Positions 54,988 through 63,998 of a stretch of 64,000 nucleotides of DNA are shown one piece after another. The translations under genes were made by a program, and so were the position numbers. Under the pieces are notes generated by a model. The model was given only the letters and a program-made list of their open reading frames with translations, had not been told where the DNA came from and did not search any database. Source of the stretch: CAZCAC01 sp964496575 (lineage in GTDB: Bacteria > Planctomycetota > UBA1135 > GCA-002686595); the NCBI GenBank assembly GCA_964496575.1, contig CAZCAC010000009.1:1-64000 (forward strand), read 5' to 3'. Position 1 is the stretch's first letter. Every line of letters starts with the position of its first letter.

Positions 54988-56457
54988 GTGTCTCCCAAGC
55001 TGATCAACACGCTGTTCCTGGCGCTCATCTTCGGGTTGCCCCTCGGACAAGCCGGCTGGGAGCTGGCGCGCGGGGAGTCGGTGCAGGCCCTCGAGGTGTT
55101 CGGCCCCATCGAGGAGGCGCGCTTGCGCAGCTTCGAGCAAGACCTGCGCGAGGCTTCGTTCCCCCACCAGGAAGTCACTCCCTGGTACCAGTGGCTGGTG
55201 CTGAGAACCTTCGGCCGCGGCAACGAGAAGACGGTCGTCGGGGACGACGAGTGGCTCTTCTTCGCGGAGAACCTCGACTACATCACCCGACCGGCGTTCG
55301 GCCTCGCGGGGGAGCAGGCGATTCGCGAGACGATCGAGGACTTCGCCGCCCAGCTCGAGGCGAGAGGCGTCGCCCTGGTGGTGGTGCCCGCTCCGGCGAA
55401 GGTGGCCGTGCAGCCGGAGAACCTTTCGCGCTGGACGCGCTCGCTCGCCGACGCGGAGAGCCCCGAGGCGCGCGCGCTGTTCGATTCGATCCGGGACGTT
55501 CCGATCTGGCCCACGGTGTGGGCTCGCCCCGAGGGCCCGGGGCTCGAGTACCTGCCGAGGGACACGCACTGGACGCCGGAGTGCATGCAGGCCAGCGCGA
55601 AGGGCGTCGCCGCGCGAGTGCGGCAGGCCCTCGCCGATCGTGGCACGAGTCTCGAGCGCGAGGCGCGGTGGCGAACCGAGGAGGTGGACTTCGAAGGGCG
55701 CGGCGACCTGACCGAGATGCTGCGCCTGCCCGAGGGGGTCGAGGTCTACGAGCCGATGAAGCTCTCGCTCCAACGCGTGGTGAACGCGGACAGCGGCGCA
55801 CCCTTCGCCCCCGACCGGGAGGCGGAGGTGTTGCTCCTGGGCGACAGCTTCACCCTGGTCTACAGCGATCCGCGCCTGAAGATGGGCGAGCACGCCGGCT
55901 TCGCCGAACACCTCGCCCTGGAGCTCGGGGCTCCGGTGGACGTCATCGCGCTCGCCGGCGGCTCCGCGCGCGCGGTCCGGGAGACGCTCGCGCGTCGCGA
56001 AGAGGGCCTGGCCGGGAAGAAGGTGGTCGTCTGGCAACTCTCGATGCGCGACTTCATCGGCGATCCCTCGAAGTGGACTCGCGTCGAGCTGCCCGAGAGC
56101 ACGGGTCTCGCCGGGGCCGATACCGGACCGATCCGGGTCCGAGCGGAGGTCGTCGAGCTCACTCGCATCCCCTCGGAGTTCGAGTACGAGTTCTGTCTCG
56201 CGGTTCACGAGTACCGCCTGCTGGAGGTCCTCGAGGGCTCTCCGCCCCCGGGGCCTCTGTGGGTCGCGCACGTGGCGATTGAGAACTTCGAGCCGACTGC
56301 CCACGCCACCTACGAAGTGGGTAACGTGCACACTCTCTCCCTGGAGGACGTCGCCCTCCACCACGACCTGGAGGCAACCTCGTGGATGGATCTGACCGAA
56401 TCCAATCCTCGCGCGGTCATCTGGTTCCCCACGGAGATCGGTTCGGGCGATCAGTGA
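54988..56457 (+). CDS. AlgJ/AlgX-like SGNH O-acetyltransferase
   Basis: 489 residues from a GTG 4 bp after the MBOAT stop. N-terminal membrane anchor (INTLFLALIFGLPLGQAGWE). The SGNH domain has the D-x-H pair in LPRDTHWTPE (Asp192, His194) and the nucleophile in LLLGDSFTLVYSD (Ser287). This is the catalytic triad of AlgJ, AlgX and PatB relatives, which receive acetyl from the MBOAT protein and pass it to a polysaccharide in the periplasm. The last 120 residues are an extra beta-rich domain (TGPIRVRAEVVELTRIPSEF) not usual for AlgJ. Confidence 0.9.
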   Translation: MSPKLINTLFLALIFGLPLGQAGWELARGESVQALEVFGPIEEARLRSFEQDLREASFPHQEVTPWYQWLVLRTFGRGNEKTVVGDDEWLFFAENLDYITRPAFGLAGEQAIRETIEDFAAQLEARGVALVVVPAPAKVAVQPENLSRWTRSLADAESPEARALFDSIRDVPIWPTVWARPEGPGLEYLPRDTHWTPECMQASAKGVAARVRQALADRGTSLEREARWRTEEVDFEGRGDLTEMLRLPEGVEVYEPMKLSLQRVVNADSGAPFAPDREAEVLLLGDSFTLVYSDPRLKMGEHAGFAEHLALELGAPVDVIALAGGSARAVRETLARREEGLAGKKVVVWQLSMRDFIGDPSKWTRVELPESTGLAGADTGPIRVRAEVVELTRIPSEFEYEFCLAVHEYRLLEVLEGSPPPGPLWVAHVAIENFEPTAHATYEVGNVHTLSLEDVALHHDLEATSWMDLTESNPRAVIWFPTEIGSGDQ

Positions 56458-56544
56458 GTCGCCCTGTTCTCGGAATCGTCCAGCACCATGAAGGCATGTT
56501 CGACACCGGCAGCTGCTCGCCGGCCGTCGAAGGAGGATCGTCTC

Positions 56545-57660
56545 TTGAGCCAGAGAGCGCTTCTCCGCGGCGTCGCGCCGGCGCTTGCTGCGCTGCTGTT
56601 CGCCCCGGCGTGCGGGAATGACGGCGCGGCCCCGACGGGACCGTCGCCCTCGGTCCAGCAGGCGCTTCACGAGAGGATCGTCAGACTGGAGGGGTCCGGG
56701 CACTCCGAAGAGCTGCTGAAGAGCGCCGAGGGACTGTTCAGGCGGCGGCCGGTGCAGCACTGGTTCGATCTGGATGGCTGGAACCTGGGACGAAACGAGC
56801 TGAGGGTCGTCTGGGATCTGAACAGACCGGACAGGGACCAGGACAGGACGGTGATCCGGGCCCTGGACTTCGAGTGTCCTCAGCATCCCTTGCACGTGAT
56901 GCTCGAGTACGACCGCGAGCTGGAGGAACGCGGCATCGATCTCCTGATCGTTCCGGTGATGAACCGCGCGCAGATCTGGTCCGACAGGCTGCCCGACGTC
57001 ACCTCGGACGAGCAGTGCCTCGGTGGTGATCTCGCCATGCCCCGCCTGCTGCTGGAGATGAGCAAGGCGGGGCTCGACGTCGTGGATCTCTACCCGGTCT
57101 TCGCCGCCGCTCGAGCCGAAGCGCGTTCACGGGGCGAGGAAGCGGATATCTTCCTCAAGCACAATCCCCACTGGACTCCCCTGGGGACGATCATCGCCGC
57201 CGAAGCGATCGCCGATCGAGTCAGGTCGATGGAGTGGTTCCGGCAGGGCCGAGACCGCGAGGGGGAGGACTTCTTCCGAAAGGCGGCAGAGCTCCCCGAC
57301 GCTTTCCCGCGACACGGGAACGTGCCCGAAAAGCCCGAGAAGCTCCAGTTCGATTGCATCCTCGACGAGGACGGCGAACCCCTCCACCTTTCGGACAGGA
57401 CCAGCCCCGTGCTGCTGATCTCCGACAGCTTCGGTGCAGTCTACTCCGCGGAGGGAGCTGGCCTGCCCAACCACCTCCACCGACTCCTGGGGTATCGCCT
57501 GGACCGGATCAAGGTGCCGGCCGGCGCGGAGAACACCGTCTGGCAGGCGATTGCGCGGCGGGGAGACAACCTGGAAGGGAAGAAGCTCGTGATCTGGGTC
57601 TTCCGCAGCCAGACCCTCGTCACGAGGGAACTGACCAAGATCGAGATCTTCCAGGACTGA
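56545..57660 (+). CDS. Second AlgJ/AlgX-like SGNH protein, lipoprotein
   Basis: 371 residues from a TTG at 56545, preferred because AAGGAGG lies 8 nt upstream and the chain then opens with a clean lipoprotein signal (LRGVAPALAALLFAPACG). An ATG at 56488 is the alternative. SGNH features: nucleophile LLISDSFGAVYS (Ser295) and HNPHWTPLGT, where the usual D-x-H pair reads N-P-H (Asn207, His209). The Asp-to-Asn change may weaken catalysis. It lies 87 bp after the first SGNH gene on the same strand. It may bind or position the polysaccharide, or have a different acceptor. Confidence 0.85.
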   Translation: MSQRALLRGVAPALAALLFAPACGNDGAAPTGPSPSVQQALHERIVRLEGSGHSEELLKSAEGLFRRRPVQHWFDLDGWNLGRNELRVVWDLNRPDRDQDRTVIRALDFECPQHPLHVMLEYDRELEERGIDLLIVPVMNRAQIWSDRLPDVTSDEQCLGGDLAMPRLLLEMSKAGLDVVDLYPVFAAARAEARSRGEEADIFLKHNPHWTPLGTIIAAEAIADRVRSMEWFRQGRDREGEDFFRKAAELPDAFPRHGNVPEKPEKLQFDCILDEDGEPLHLSDRTSPVLLISDSFGAVYSAEGAGLPNHLHRLLGYRLDRIKVPAGAENTVWQAIARRGDNLEGKKLVIWVFRSQTLVTRELTKIEIFQD

Positions 57661-57810
57661 CTCGACATCGATGATCTCGTTTCGGATCGATAACCACGGA
57701 CGACCCAGAGGATAGAGTGCGGTCCCCAGGCGCCGACCGATCTTTCCGACGTTCACGGGCGGGTCATCCTGCTTCACAGCTCACCGTGGGAGGACACCGA
57801 GCGCACCGCG

Positions 57811-58656
57811 ATGGTGGCGCGGTTGATCGATGACGCCCTCCGCTCGAACGAGGACCGCGGAATCGCCGCGATCGGTATCACCGCCGGCGAGCCCGGTGAG
57901 GAGATCTCGAAGAAGGCCGAGCGACTGAACATCCGCTGGCCCGTGGCGCTGGTCACGGGCGAGGGAAGGGGGACGCCCTACTACGCCCCCGACGAGCTCG
58001 GACCGGAGCTCCTCCTCCTGGTCGGACGGAGCGGCGAGGTGGTCTGGCGGGGGGATCCGCTCGAGGAGGAGAAGGCCTTCCTGGAGGCGCTCGATTCGGC
58101 GCTGAGGGGTTACGACGCTCCGGTGGTCGGCCGCGATCTGCGCCCCGAGCTGGCCGGGGCGCAGGCCACCTACTACCGGGGCGACTGGGAGAAGGCGCGA
58201 TCCAGCTCGCGGAAGCTGAAGAAGAGGTACGCGGGGAAGGAGGATCGCGTGTCCCAGGCGATCGCGCGGGACGCGAACCACCTAGCCGAGCTGGTCTACG
58301 AGCACGAGCGCGACCTCCGGGTCCGCGCCCGGGAGGCGATAGGCAAGCGGAACTTCGTCGAGTTCCTGGCGCTCCAGGAGGCCGTGGAACGAGGCTTCAA
58401 GCGCACCGACCTGCCGAAGGAGGTGAAGGAGTTCCGCAAGTCGGCGTTCAAGGGAATGGTCGGGACGATGTTCAACGACGCGGAGAGGTGGATGAAGTTC
58501 CAGGACGAGCGTCCCGTGCTGTTCCCCGCCCGCAAGAGCGGCAAGGGGGATCGCTACGCCAAGAAGCTGAAGTCGTTCGTGCAGTCCTCGGTCAACGACT
58601 TCGCCGAGAAGAAGCTGGCGAGACGAATGCTGGAGGACTACGCGGCGGCGCGGTGA
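57811..58656 (+). CDS. Thioredoxin-fold protein lacking its N-terminal part
   Basis: The ATG at 57811 gives 281 residues, but protein-like sequence continues upstream in frame to the stop at 57691-57693 (GPQAPTDLSDVHGRVILLHS). This is the first strand of a TlpA/AhpC-type thioredoxin fold, with HSSPW where a Cys pair would be. No ATG, GTG or TTG lies in that part, and any signal peptide is missing. The rest continues with IAAIGITAGEPGEEISKKAE and LLLLVGRSGEVVWRGDP, followed by a long charged helical tail (KKRYAGKEDRV, EVKEFRKSAFKGMVGTMFND). Either the 5' end was deleted or a non-standard start (ATA, CTG) is used. Confidence 0.65.
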   Translation: MVARLIDDALRSNEDRGIAAIGITAGEPGEEISKKAERLNIRWPVALVTGEGRGTPYYAPDELGPELLLLVGRSGEVVWRGDPLEEEKAFLEALDSALRGYDAPVVGRDLRPELAGAQATYYRGDWEKARSSSRKLKKRYAGKEDRVSQAIARDANHLAELVYEHERDLRVRAREAIGKRNFVEFLALQEAVERGFKRTDLPKEVKEFRKSAFKGMVGTMFNDAERWMKFQDERPVLFPARKSGKGDRYAKKLKSFVQSSVNDFAEKKLARRMLEDYAAAR

Positions 58657-58666
58657 CAGTCACCTC

Positions 58667-60742
58667 TCAGCGGCGCGTCAGCCGCAAGTAGTCGAGACCC
58701 ACTCCGTAGCGCTTCACCGCGCGCTCGTTCGCGCCGACGATCTCCAGCTCGAACCGGAGGTCGCCGGCGGGCAGCTCCATCCGGTGGAGGCTCCGACGGG
58801 AGCCGGGCTCGACCACGTAGGGCGTGAACAGATCGATCGGCTCACCGAGCTTCACGCCGATCAGCGAGGCCTGCACGGTGGCGTAGTCGTTCGCAACGGT
58901 GAAGACCGCTTCGATCTCGTACTCTCCCGAGTCCTCGACGGGAAGCTCGAGTGTCAGCACGTCCCCCACCGCGGCATCCTTCCAGAAGAGGTGCTTTCCG
59001 CCGCTCCAGCGGCGGTCGCTGTACCAGCCCATCAGCGGGGTCTCGGTCTCGCCTGCGGTCTTCGAGAGCACCTTCAATGACTCCCCCTCGCGCGCGCCGG
59101 GCACGCTGACGATCGGCTCGGGGATGATGTCGTCCACCGTGCGGTACTCCCAGCCGGGGACCCAGGGCAGCCCCGAGGGCGCATCGGGCCTTCCGTACCA
59201 GTAGGCGGTCGTGGCGTAGTCGACGAAGACGTCGCGCCAGTGCCAGATCTCCAGGTCGAAGAGAAAGGACTCCTGGAAGGGAACCGAGTCGTGGATCTGG
59301 AAGCGGTTGAGGCAGGTGTAGCCGAAGTTCTCCGGCCCGTCGCACTGCGGCTGCGCGTGGTAGGGGCTGGTGAAGGGGTTCGGGTCGGCCCAGGCGTAGC
59401 CGAAGTAGTCCTCGGTGCCGGTGCCGAAGGTCGAGGGGAAGGGCTCGCCGTCGACGAAGAACTTCTCGTCGCCTTCGCCCCACCAGTACCGGCTGGGGTT
59501 GGCGATCATGAAGGTGCAGCCGACGAAGCGGCCGGGGCCGCGCGCGTTCAGGACGCGGAAGTCGCGGATCGGGCGCGTGCGGATTCCCTTCTGGATGTGC
59601 CAGGAGGCGTGGAAGGTGAGAGCATCGTCGGGGAGCTCACGTTTCTCTACGGCCGCGAACAGCAGAAACGGAACCGGCGGCAAGGGGCCGTCGGCGATCA
59701 GCGACACCGTCGCCGTTTCCTTGATCGGAATCGGGAAACGACAGATGCCAATGTCATCCTCGTTCACAGCCAGCGGCAGGCCGCGATAGGGCGCGAAACC
59801 CGGCGTCGAACCGAAGAAGTCGCTGACCGGCACGCGGACCGTGCGTCGCCCTTCGTGGTCGATGCAGAGGAGGATCCGTCGCAGCAGGTTCGCCCGATCG
59901 AGGCCTGTATCCTCGGGCAGGTCGAGCTCGAGGCGAAGCTCCTTGATCACCAGCGGGCCCTGGAGCTCCATCGACTGCTTCCCCCAGACGTCGGGATCCG
60001 CAGGGTCGCTGGCCATCGTGAGAACCGTGTCCAATGACCTGATGTCGTTGATCGGACCTCGCGGCTCGTCGCTCAGCATCCACTTGCGAGTGATCGCAAT
60101 CACTTCGGCGTGGGTCTCGAGCAGGTACGGGGCGAAGGAATTCACCACCGTCCCCTCGGGAAAGAGCTGCACGCCCACCTGGTAGTGGTGGTCGTCCTTC
60201 GAACAAGTCACCACAATCGACTCTTGAAATGGTATCGGCGCGTGGAAGTTGTACCCACGCCCGCGAATCCCGGCCATCGGCTCGACGAAGGGTTCGACCT
60301 TCCCCGAGCAGAGCTCCTCGAACCCCGCCTGCCAGGTCGGCCGCCGAGCGCCGTCGACGTAGAAGAAGAGCGTTCCGGTGGGATTCGCCGACCAGATGCG
60401 GACGATCGTCCCGGGACCCTTCACGTCGGCCAGCACCCACTCCGTCGCGCCGTCCCGCGTCTCCTTGCGCAGGTAGTGCCCACGGTCGATGTTCGAGTAC
60501 CACCCCTTCGGGTCCCACGGCTGCATCTCCCGGATGCCGATACCGACGTCGCTACCGGGGTCGTAGCTGCTGTACTGGACGCAGCGCTCGCCCTCGCGCG
60601 GCGGCACCCACAGGCGGTCGAGGTCGACCATCCAGTCGAGTAGCTCGGAGTAGGTGATCGGCTCGACCGTCCGGGCGGGCGGAGCGGGTTCCTGGTAAGG
60701 AGCGGGTAACCAGCAGAGCAGTAGCAGCGCGAGAGAGTTCAT
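58667..60742 (-). CDS. Exported DUF2961 / GH172-like glycoside hydrolase
   Basis: 691 residues from the ATG at 60742, which opens a signal peptide (MNSLALLLLCWLPAPYQ). The open frame further upstream is antisense to other genes. Family segments are GWYSNIDRGHYLRKE, GPGTIVRIWSANPTGTLFFY, FFGSTPGFAPYRGLPLAV, and the catalytic-site-rich stretch DGEPFPSTFGTGTEDYFGYA with WADPNPFTSPYHAQP. GH172 enzymes of this fold act on difructose dianhydrides or D-arabinofuranose linkages. A C-terminal beta domain of about 150 residues (VEDSGEYEIEAVFTVANDYA) probably binds carbohydrate. Divergent from the next gene with only 42 bp, so their promoters overlap. Confidence 0.88.
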   Translation of the reverse strand: MNSLALLLLCWLPAPYQEPAPPARTVEPITYSELLDWMVDLDRLWVPPREGERCVQYSSYDPGSDVGIGIREMQPWDPKGWYSNIDRGHYLRKETRDGATEWVLADVKGPGTIVRIWSANPTGTLFFYVDGARRPTWQAGFEELCSGKVEPFVEPMAGIRGRGYNFHAPIPFQESIVVTCSKDDHHYQVGVQLFPEGTVVNSFAPYLLETHAEVIAITRKWMLSDEPRGPINDIRSLDTVLTMASDPADPDVWGKQSMELQGPLVIKELRLELDLPEDTGLDRANLLRRILLCIDHEGRRTVRVPVSDFFGSTPGFAPYRGLPLAVNEDDIGICRFPIPIKETATVSLIADGPLPPVPFLLFAAVEKRELPDDALTFHASWHIQKGIRTRPIRDFRVLNARGPGRFVGCTFMIANPSRYWWGEGDEKFFVDGEPFPSTFGTGTEDYFGYAWADPNPFTSPYHAQPQCDGPENFGYTCLNRFQIHDSVPFQESFLFDLEIWHWRDVFVDYATTAYWYGRPDAPSGLPWVPGWEYRTVDDIIPEPIVSVPGAREGESLKVLSKTAGETETPLMGWYSDRRWSGGKHLFWKDAAVGDVLTLELPVEDSGEYEIEAVFTVANDYATVQASLIGVKLGEPIDLFTPYVVEPGSRRSLHRMELPAGDLRFELEIVGANERAVKRYGVGLDYLRLTRR

Positions 60743-60784
60743 GGGATCGAGTGTAAGGCGTCGGGTACACTCCGCCACCCCACC

Positions 60785-61297
60785 ATGCGTCGCCTCATCC
60801 TCGTCCTCATCGGCATCGCCCTCCTGCTCCTCGCGATCCTGAAGCTCCGTGTATGGCTCGCCGCGCCGGAGACCCGGATTCGCTGGCGGATAGAGGAGAT
60901 GGTCGAGGGCTTCAACGAGGCGCGCGTCTCTCCCTGTATGAAGGGTGTAGCCGAGGAGTGGCGGGATGGGGGCGGCCGGATCGATCGGAGCCGCCTGGCG
61001 GACGGCTTGCGCTACACCTTCTTCCAGGAGAAGGACCGGAAGACCAAGGCCTTCCGCTTTCGCGTCGAGCTCGAGGAGGAACTCGTCATCGCGCTCGACC
61101 CCGAGAACGAAGAAGCCGCCACGGTCGAGCTGCTGGCGCGCTTCGACTGCCTCCGCCTCGAGGAGTGGACTGCCACCTGGCGGGTGAGCATCGAGGCCGA
61201 CATGATCGATCACGAGGAGGAAGGCTGGCAGGTGACCCGGACGCGACGCGAGACGCTCTGGTCCGACGGAAGGCTGGTGGGTGCCACGCGCCGCTGA
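60785..61297 (+). CDS. Membrane-anchored small protein, possibly NTF2-like
   Basis: 170 residues. N-terminal anchor LILVLIGIALLLLAILKL at about 4-21. The rest is an alpha+beta chain: helix PETRIRWRIEEMVEGFNEAR, then strands FRFRVELEEELVIAL, ATVELLARFDCLRL, TATWRVSIEADMID and GWQVTRTRRETLW. This order (helix, then a curved sheet) suggests an NTF2/SnoaL-type fold, but no residue pattern confirms it. Faces the periplasm. Probably co-transcribed with the GT39-like gene 43 bp downstream. Confidence 0.7.
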   Translation: MRRLILVLIGIALLLLAILKLRVWLAAPETRIRWRIEEMVEGFNEARVSPCMKGVAEEWRDGGGRIDRSRLADGLRYTFFQEKDRKTKAFRFRVELEEELVIALDPENEEAATVELLARFDCLRLEEWTATWRVSIEADMIDHEEEGWQVTRTRRETLWSDGRLVGATRR

Positions 61298-61340
61298 GCG
61301 GAGCTTGCCCGGCTCCCGCGGAGGGGTACACTCCTCGCCG

Positions 61341-62786
61341 ATGAACGACGCCTCCCCCGACCGTCCGAGCCCGCGCCTCTGGCGCCGCGTGTTGCCGTGG
61401 TGCGTGCTCGGCGTCGCCATCCGGCTGGCGCTGCTCCTCCTCGCGGGAGAGCCGGAGTTGCAGAAGGACGAGGCCAATTACGTCTACCTCGCGCTGGGCT
61501 GGTCGCGCTTCGGCTTCCTCGGAGACGCCGAGCGCTTTCTCTGGCCGCCGCTCTGGACCTGGGTGTTGCGCTTCGCCATGGAGCTCTTCGGACGCGACGG
61601 GCTGTTCGCGGCCAAGCTGCTCCTCGTCTTCGGTTCGGCGAGTGTCGGCGCGAGCGTGATGGGAATCGCGGCGCGTCTCGGCAACGTGAAGGCCGCGCAC
61701 ATCGCGGGCGCGCTCTGGGCTCTCCACCTGCCGCTCGCCGCCTTCACGCACATGCTGTGGGCCGAGCCGCTGTTCCTGATGGTCCTCGCACCGGCGATGT
61801 ATTTCCTGGTCGTCGCCGATCAGGAGCGCGGGACCAGGCGAGGCGATCGCGCGTTGTTCGCCGCGGGGCTTCTCCTCGGCGTCTCCCTCCTGGTGAAGGA
61901 GTCGGCCGTCTTCCTCGCGCCGCTGCTCTTCGTGGGGCTCCTCTGGTCGGCGCGCTCCCTGGGCTGGCTCGAGTCGTTGCGCCGCTCCTCGCTCTTCCTG
62001 CTCAGCATCATCGCCGTGATCGTCCCCTGGGCCGTGCGCAACGCGGAGGTGTACGGGCACTTCACCCCCTCCGGGCTGAGCCTGGGCGAGAACGCCTTCG
62101 GCGGGCTCAACTCGCACTACTTCAACTTCGACGTGCGGCCGCTGTCGAGGCTGGAACACGTCACCGAGCCGATCGAGAATCGCGCGCGCCCGGCCTTCGC
62201 CACCCTCTCCACCGAGGGGTGGTGGTCGCCGGCGACCGAGCTCACCAATACCGCCGAGCGATCCTCGGAGCAGGTCCAGCGCGGGATCGCGTGGGTGCTG
62301 GACCATCCCGGCGAGTTCCTGCGGACGCGGGTGAAGAAGCTCGCCGACTTCGTCCTGCCGACGTGCTACTACCTGCGGCACCAGGCGCTGGGGTTGTACG
62401 ACGGAGGGCTCGGCTCGACCCTCGCTCGTCGCGTGACGCTGGTCTGGTCGGTGCTGGGGGTAGTCGGACTCTTGTTGCTCGCGGTGCCAGGGTTGTTGCG
62501 AGCCTGGCGCCTGCGCACGCACACGAGCGCGGTGTGGATCCCCATCCTCTGCGCCGCGTACTTCGCCAGCACGTGCCTCCTGGTGAGCATGTCCCGCTTC
62601 CGTCTGCCGATGCTCCCGTGCCTGTTCGTCTTCGCCGGGCTCTGGCTCGCCGCGCCACGTGGGGAACGCCTCCCGGCGGGCTCGGGCCGGATCTTCCTGG
62701 CCGGCGGCTGGCTCGTTCTCCTGTTCCTCTGGTGGGTCGATCTGCCCGAGTTTCTCGCCGTCCTGGAGCTCACGTGGAAGAACTGA
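61341..62786 (+). CDS. GT39-like membrane glycosyltransferase
   Basis: 481 residues from the ATG at 61341. About ten membrane helices. The first periplasmic loop holds LQKDEANYVYLALGWSRFGF, the acidic (D-E) motif that binds the lipid-phosphate sugar donor in the PMT/ArnT family. Further features are FLWPPLWTWVLRFAMELF and the second loop AFGGLNSHYFNFDVRPLSRL. It would move a sugar from polyprenyl phosphate to a protein, lipid or glycan outside the membrane; acceptor unknown. Its end overlaps the next start by 13 bp. Confidence 0.88.
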   Translation: MNDASPDRPSPRLWRRVLPWCVLGVAIRLALLLLAGEPELQKDEANYVYLALGWSRFGFLGDAERFLWPPLWTWVLRFAMELFGRDGLFAAKLLLVFGSASVGASVMGIAARLGNVKAAHIAGALWALHLPLAAFTHMLWAEPLFLMVLAPAMYFLVVADQERGTRRGDRALFAAGLLLGVSLLVKESAVFLAPLLFVGLLWSARSLGWLESLRRSSLFLLSIIAVIVPWAVRNAEVYGHFTPSGLSLGENAFGGLNSHYFNFDVRPLSRLEHVTEPIENRARPAFATLSTEGWWSPATELTNTAERSSEQVQRGIAWVLDHPGEFLRTRVKKLADFVLPTCYYLRHQALGLYDGGLGSTLARRVTLVWSVLGVVGLLLLAVPGLLRAWRLRTHTSAVWIPILCAAYFASTCLLVSMSRFRLPMLPCLFVFAGLWLAAPRGERLPAGSGRIFLAGGWLVLLFLWWVDLPEFLAVLELTWKN

Positions 62787-63226
62787 GGCAATCAGCCAGC
62801 GGCGGCCGGCGCCCCGGCCTTCTCGTCCACGTCGTGCTCCTCTCGTGGACCGTGCTGGTGATCGTCGTGGGGCTCCTCCGACACCGGTCGATCGCCGACC
62901 TGTGGGAGACCTCCTCGAGCGGCACGACGGAAGAGCGCCTCGAGGCGTTGCAAGCCCTCGCCCAGCGCGCCGGGGCCGAGGAAATCGTACGACAGTACCC
63001 CACATCGCTGCTCGAGGCGGACGACGCGCGGCTGCGCGAGCTCGCCTTCACCAACCTCTTCAGCCGCTCCCCGCTGACGACGTTGCAGCAGGCGGACCTC
63101 GCGCGCATCGCCGATCCCTCCGAACGCTTCCGTGCCGCCGTGTGGCTGCACTGCCGGTCGGCCACGCCGCGCCGGCTCACCTGGGCCGAACTGGACATGT
63201 GGTTCGACGAGGCGCATCGACCGTAG
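62774..63226 (+). CDS. Single-pass membrane protein, unknown function
   Basis: 150 residues from a GTG at 62774, overlapping the GT39-like gene by 13 bp and so translationally coupled. Membrane helix VHVVLLSWTVLVIVVGLL at about 17-35. Then a helical domain resembling armadillo/HEAT-type pairs (TEERLEALQALAQRAGAEEI, DARLRELAFTNLFSRSPLTT, DLARIADPSERFRAAVWLHC). May be an accessory to the glycosyltransferase. No family recognised. The stop lies 7 bp from the convergent Ada-like gene. Confidence 0.7.
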   Translation: MEELRQSASGGRRPGLLVHVVLLSWTVLVIVVGLLRHRSIADLWETSSSGTTEERLEALQALAQRAGAEEIVRQYPTSLLEADDARLRELAFTNLFSRSPLTTLQQADLARIADPSERFRAAVWLHCRSATPRRLTWAELDMWFDEAHRP

Positions 63227-63233
63227 TACGGAG

Positions 63234-63998
63234 TCAGCCGCGTGCGCCTTCCAGCTCGAGGAGCCGCTTCTTCCGCCACAGGCCCCCGCCGTAGCCGGTG
63301 AGGCTCCCGTCGCTGCCGACCACCCGGTGACAGGGCACGAGGATCGCCAACGGATTGGCGCCGTTGGCGCGGGCGACGGCGCGCACCGCCGAGGGACGGT
63401 CGAGGTCGCGGGCGAGCGCGCCGTAGGAGGTGGTCGAACCGTAGGGGATCCGCAGCAGGCCGCGCCACACCTCTTGCTGGAAGGGGGTGCCTTGCGGCTC
63501 GATCGGCACGGTGAACTCGCGTCGCTCGCCGGCGAAGTACGAAGCGAGCTCATCGCTCGCCTGCGCTAGGATCGGATTCGTGCCGGGTACGAATGGACCG
63601 CGCAGTCGCTTCAGCTGCGTCTCGAGCATCCGTCGGTCGGTGAACTCCAGGAGGCACAGCGCGCGCTCGGTGGCGCAGCCGATCATCACTCCCAGCGGCG
63701 AGGGGACCCGGGCCACGGTGACCACCGGCCCTTCGCGCGCGCGGGTCGGGGAGGTGCCGAGGAGATTCTTGAACGCCTGGTGGAACGCGCTCAGCAACTC
63801 GTAGCCGTGGTCGAACGCCGCGCCGGTGACCTCGTCGCCCTCGCGGATCCGGCCGAGCGCTTCCGAGAGTCGACGCGCGCGGGCGTAGGCGTGGAAGGTC
63901 ATCCCGTGGTGGCTGCCGAACCAGCGGCGCACGCGGGAAGGGCTGAGACCCAGCGCGCGCAGGTCCCGGTCGCGCCAGCGCCTCGAGAGATCGGCCTC
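63234..63998 (-). CDS. ada: Ada-like AraC regulator / methylated-DNA-cysteine methyltransferase, cut by window edge
   Basis: The frame runs from the right edge to a stop at 63234, about 254 visible residues. The first 90 form an AraC-type helix-turn-helix (DLRALGLSPSRVRRWFGSHH, VTGAAFDHGYELLSAFHQAF). From about 100 it is a methyltransferase domain: PIEPQGTPFQQEVWRGLLRI, IPYGSTTSYGALA, and the acceptor Cys in LAILVPCHRVVGSDGSLTGY. Such proteins take methyl groups from O6-methylguanine and, in Ada, activate the repair regulon after methylation of an N-terminal Zn-bound Cys. That N-terminal part would lie beyond the window, so full Ada architecture is likely but not seen. Confidence 0.9.
   Translation of the reverse strand, partial: EADLSRRWRDRDLRALGLSPSRVRRWFGSHHGMTFHAYARARRLSEALGRIREGDEVTGAAFDHGYELLSAFHQAFKNLLGTSPTRAREGPVVTVARVPSPLGVMIGCATERALCLLEFTDRRMLETQLKRLRGPFVPGTNPILAQASDELASYFAGERREFTVPIEPQGTPFQQEVWRGLLRIPYGSTTSYGALARDLDRPSAVRAVARANGANPLAILVPCHRVVGSDGSLTGYGGGLWRKKRLLELEGARG

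Noticed and set aside
60743..61477. Upstream extension of the GH172-like protein
   Set aside because: Open frame antisense to the 60785 gene. The signal peptide begins at 60742.
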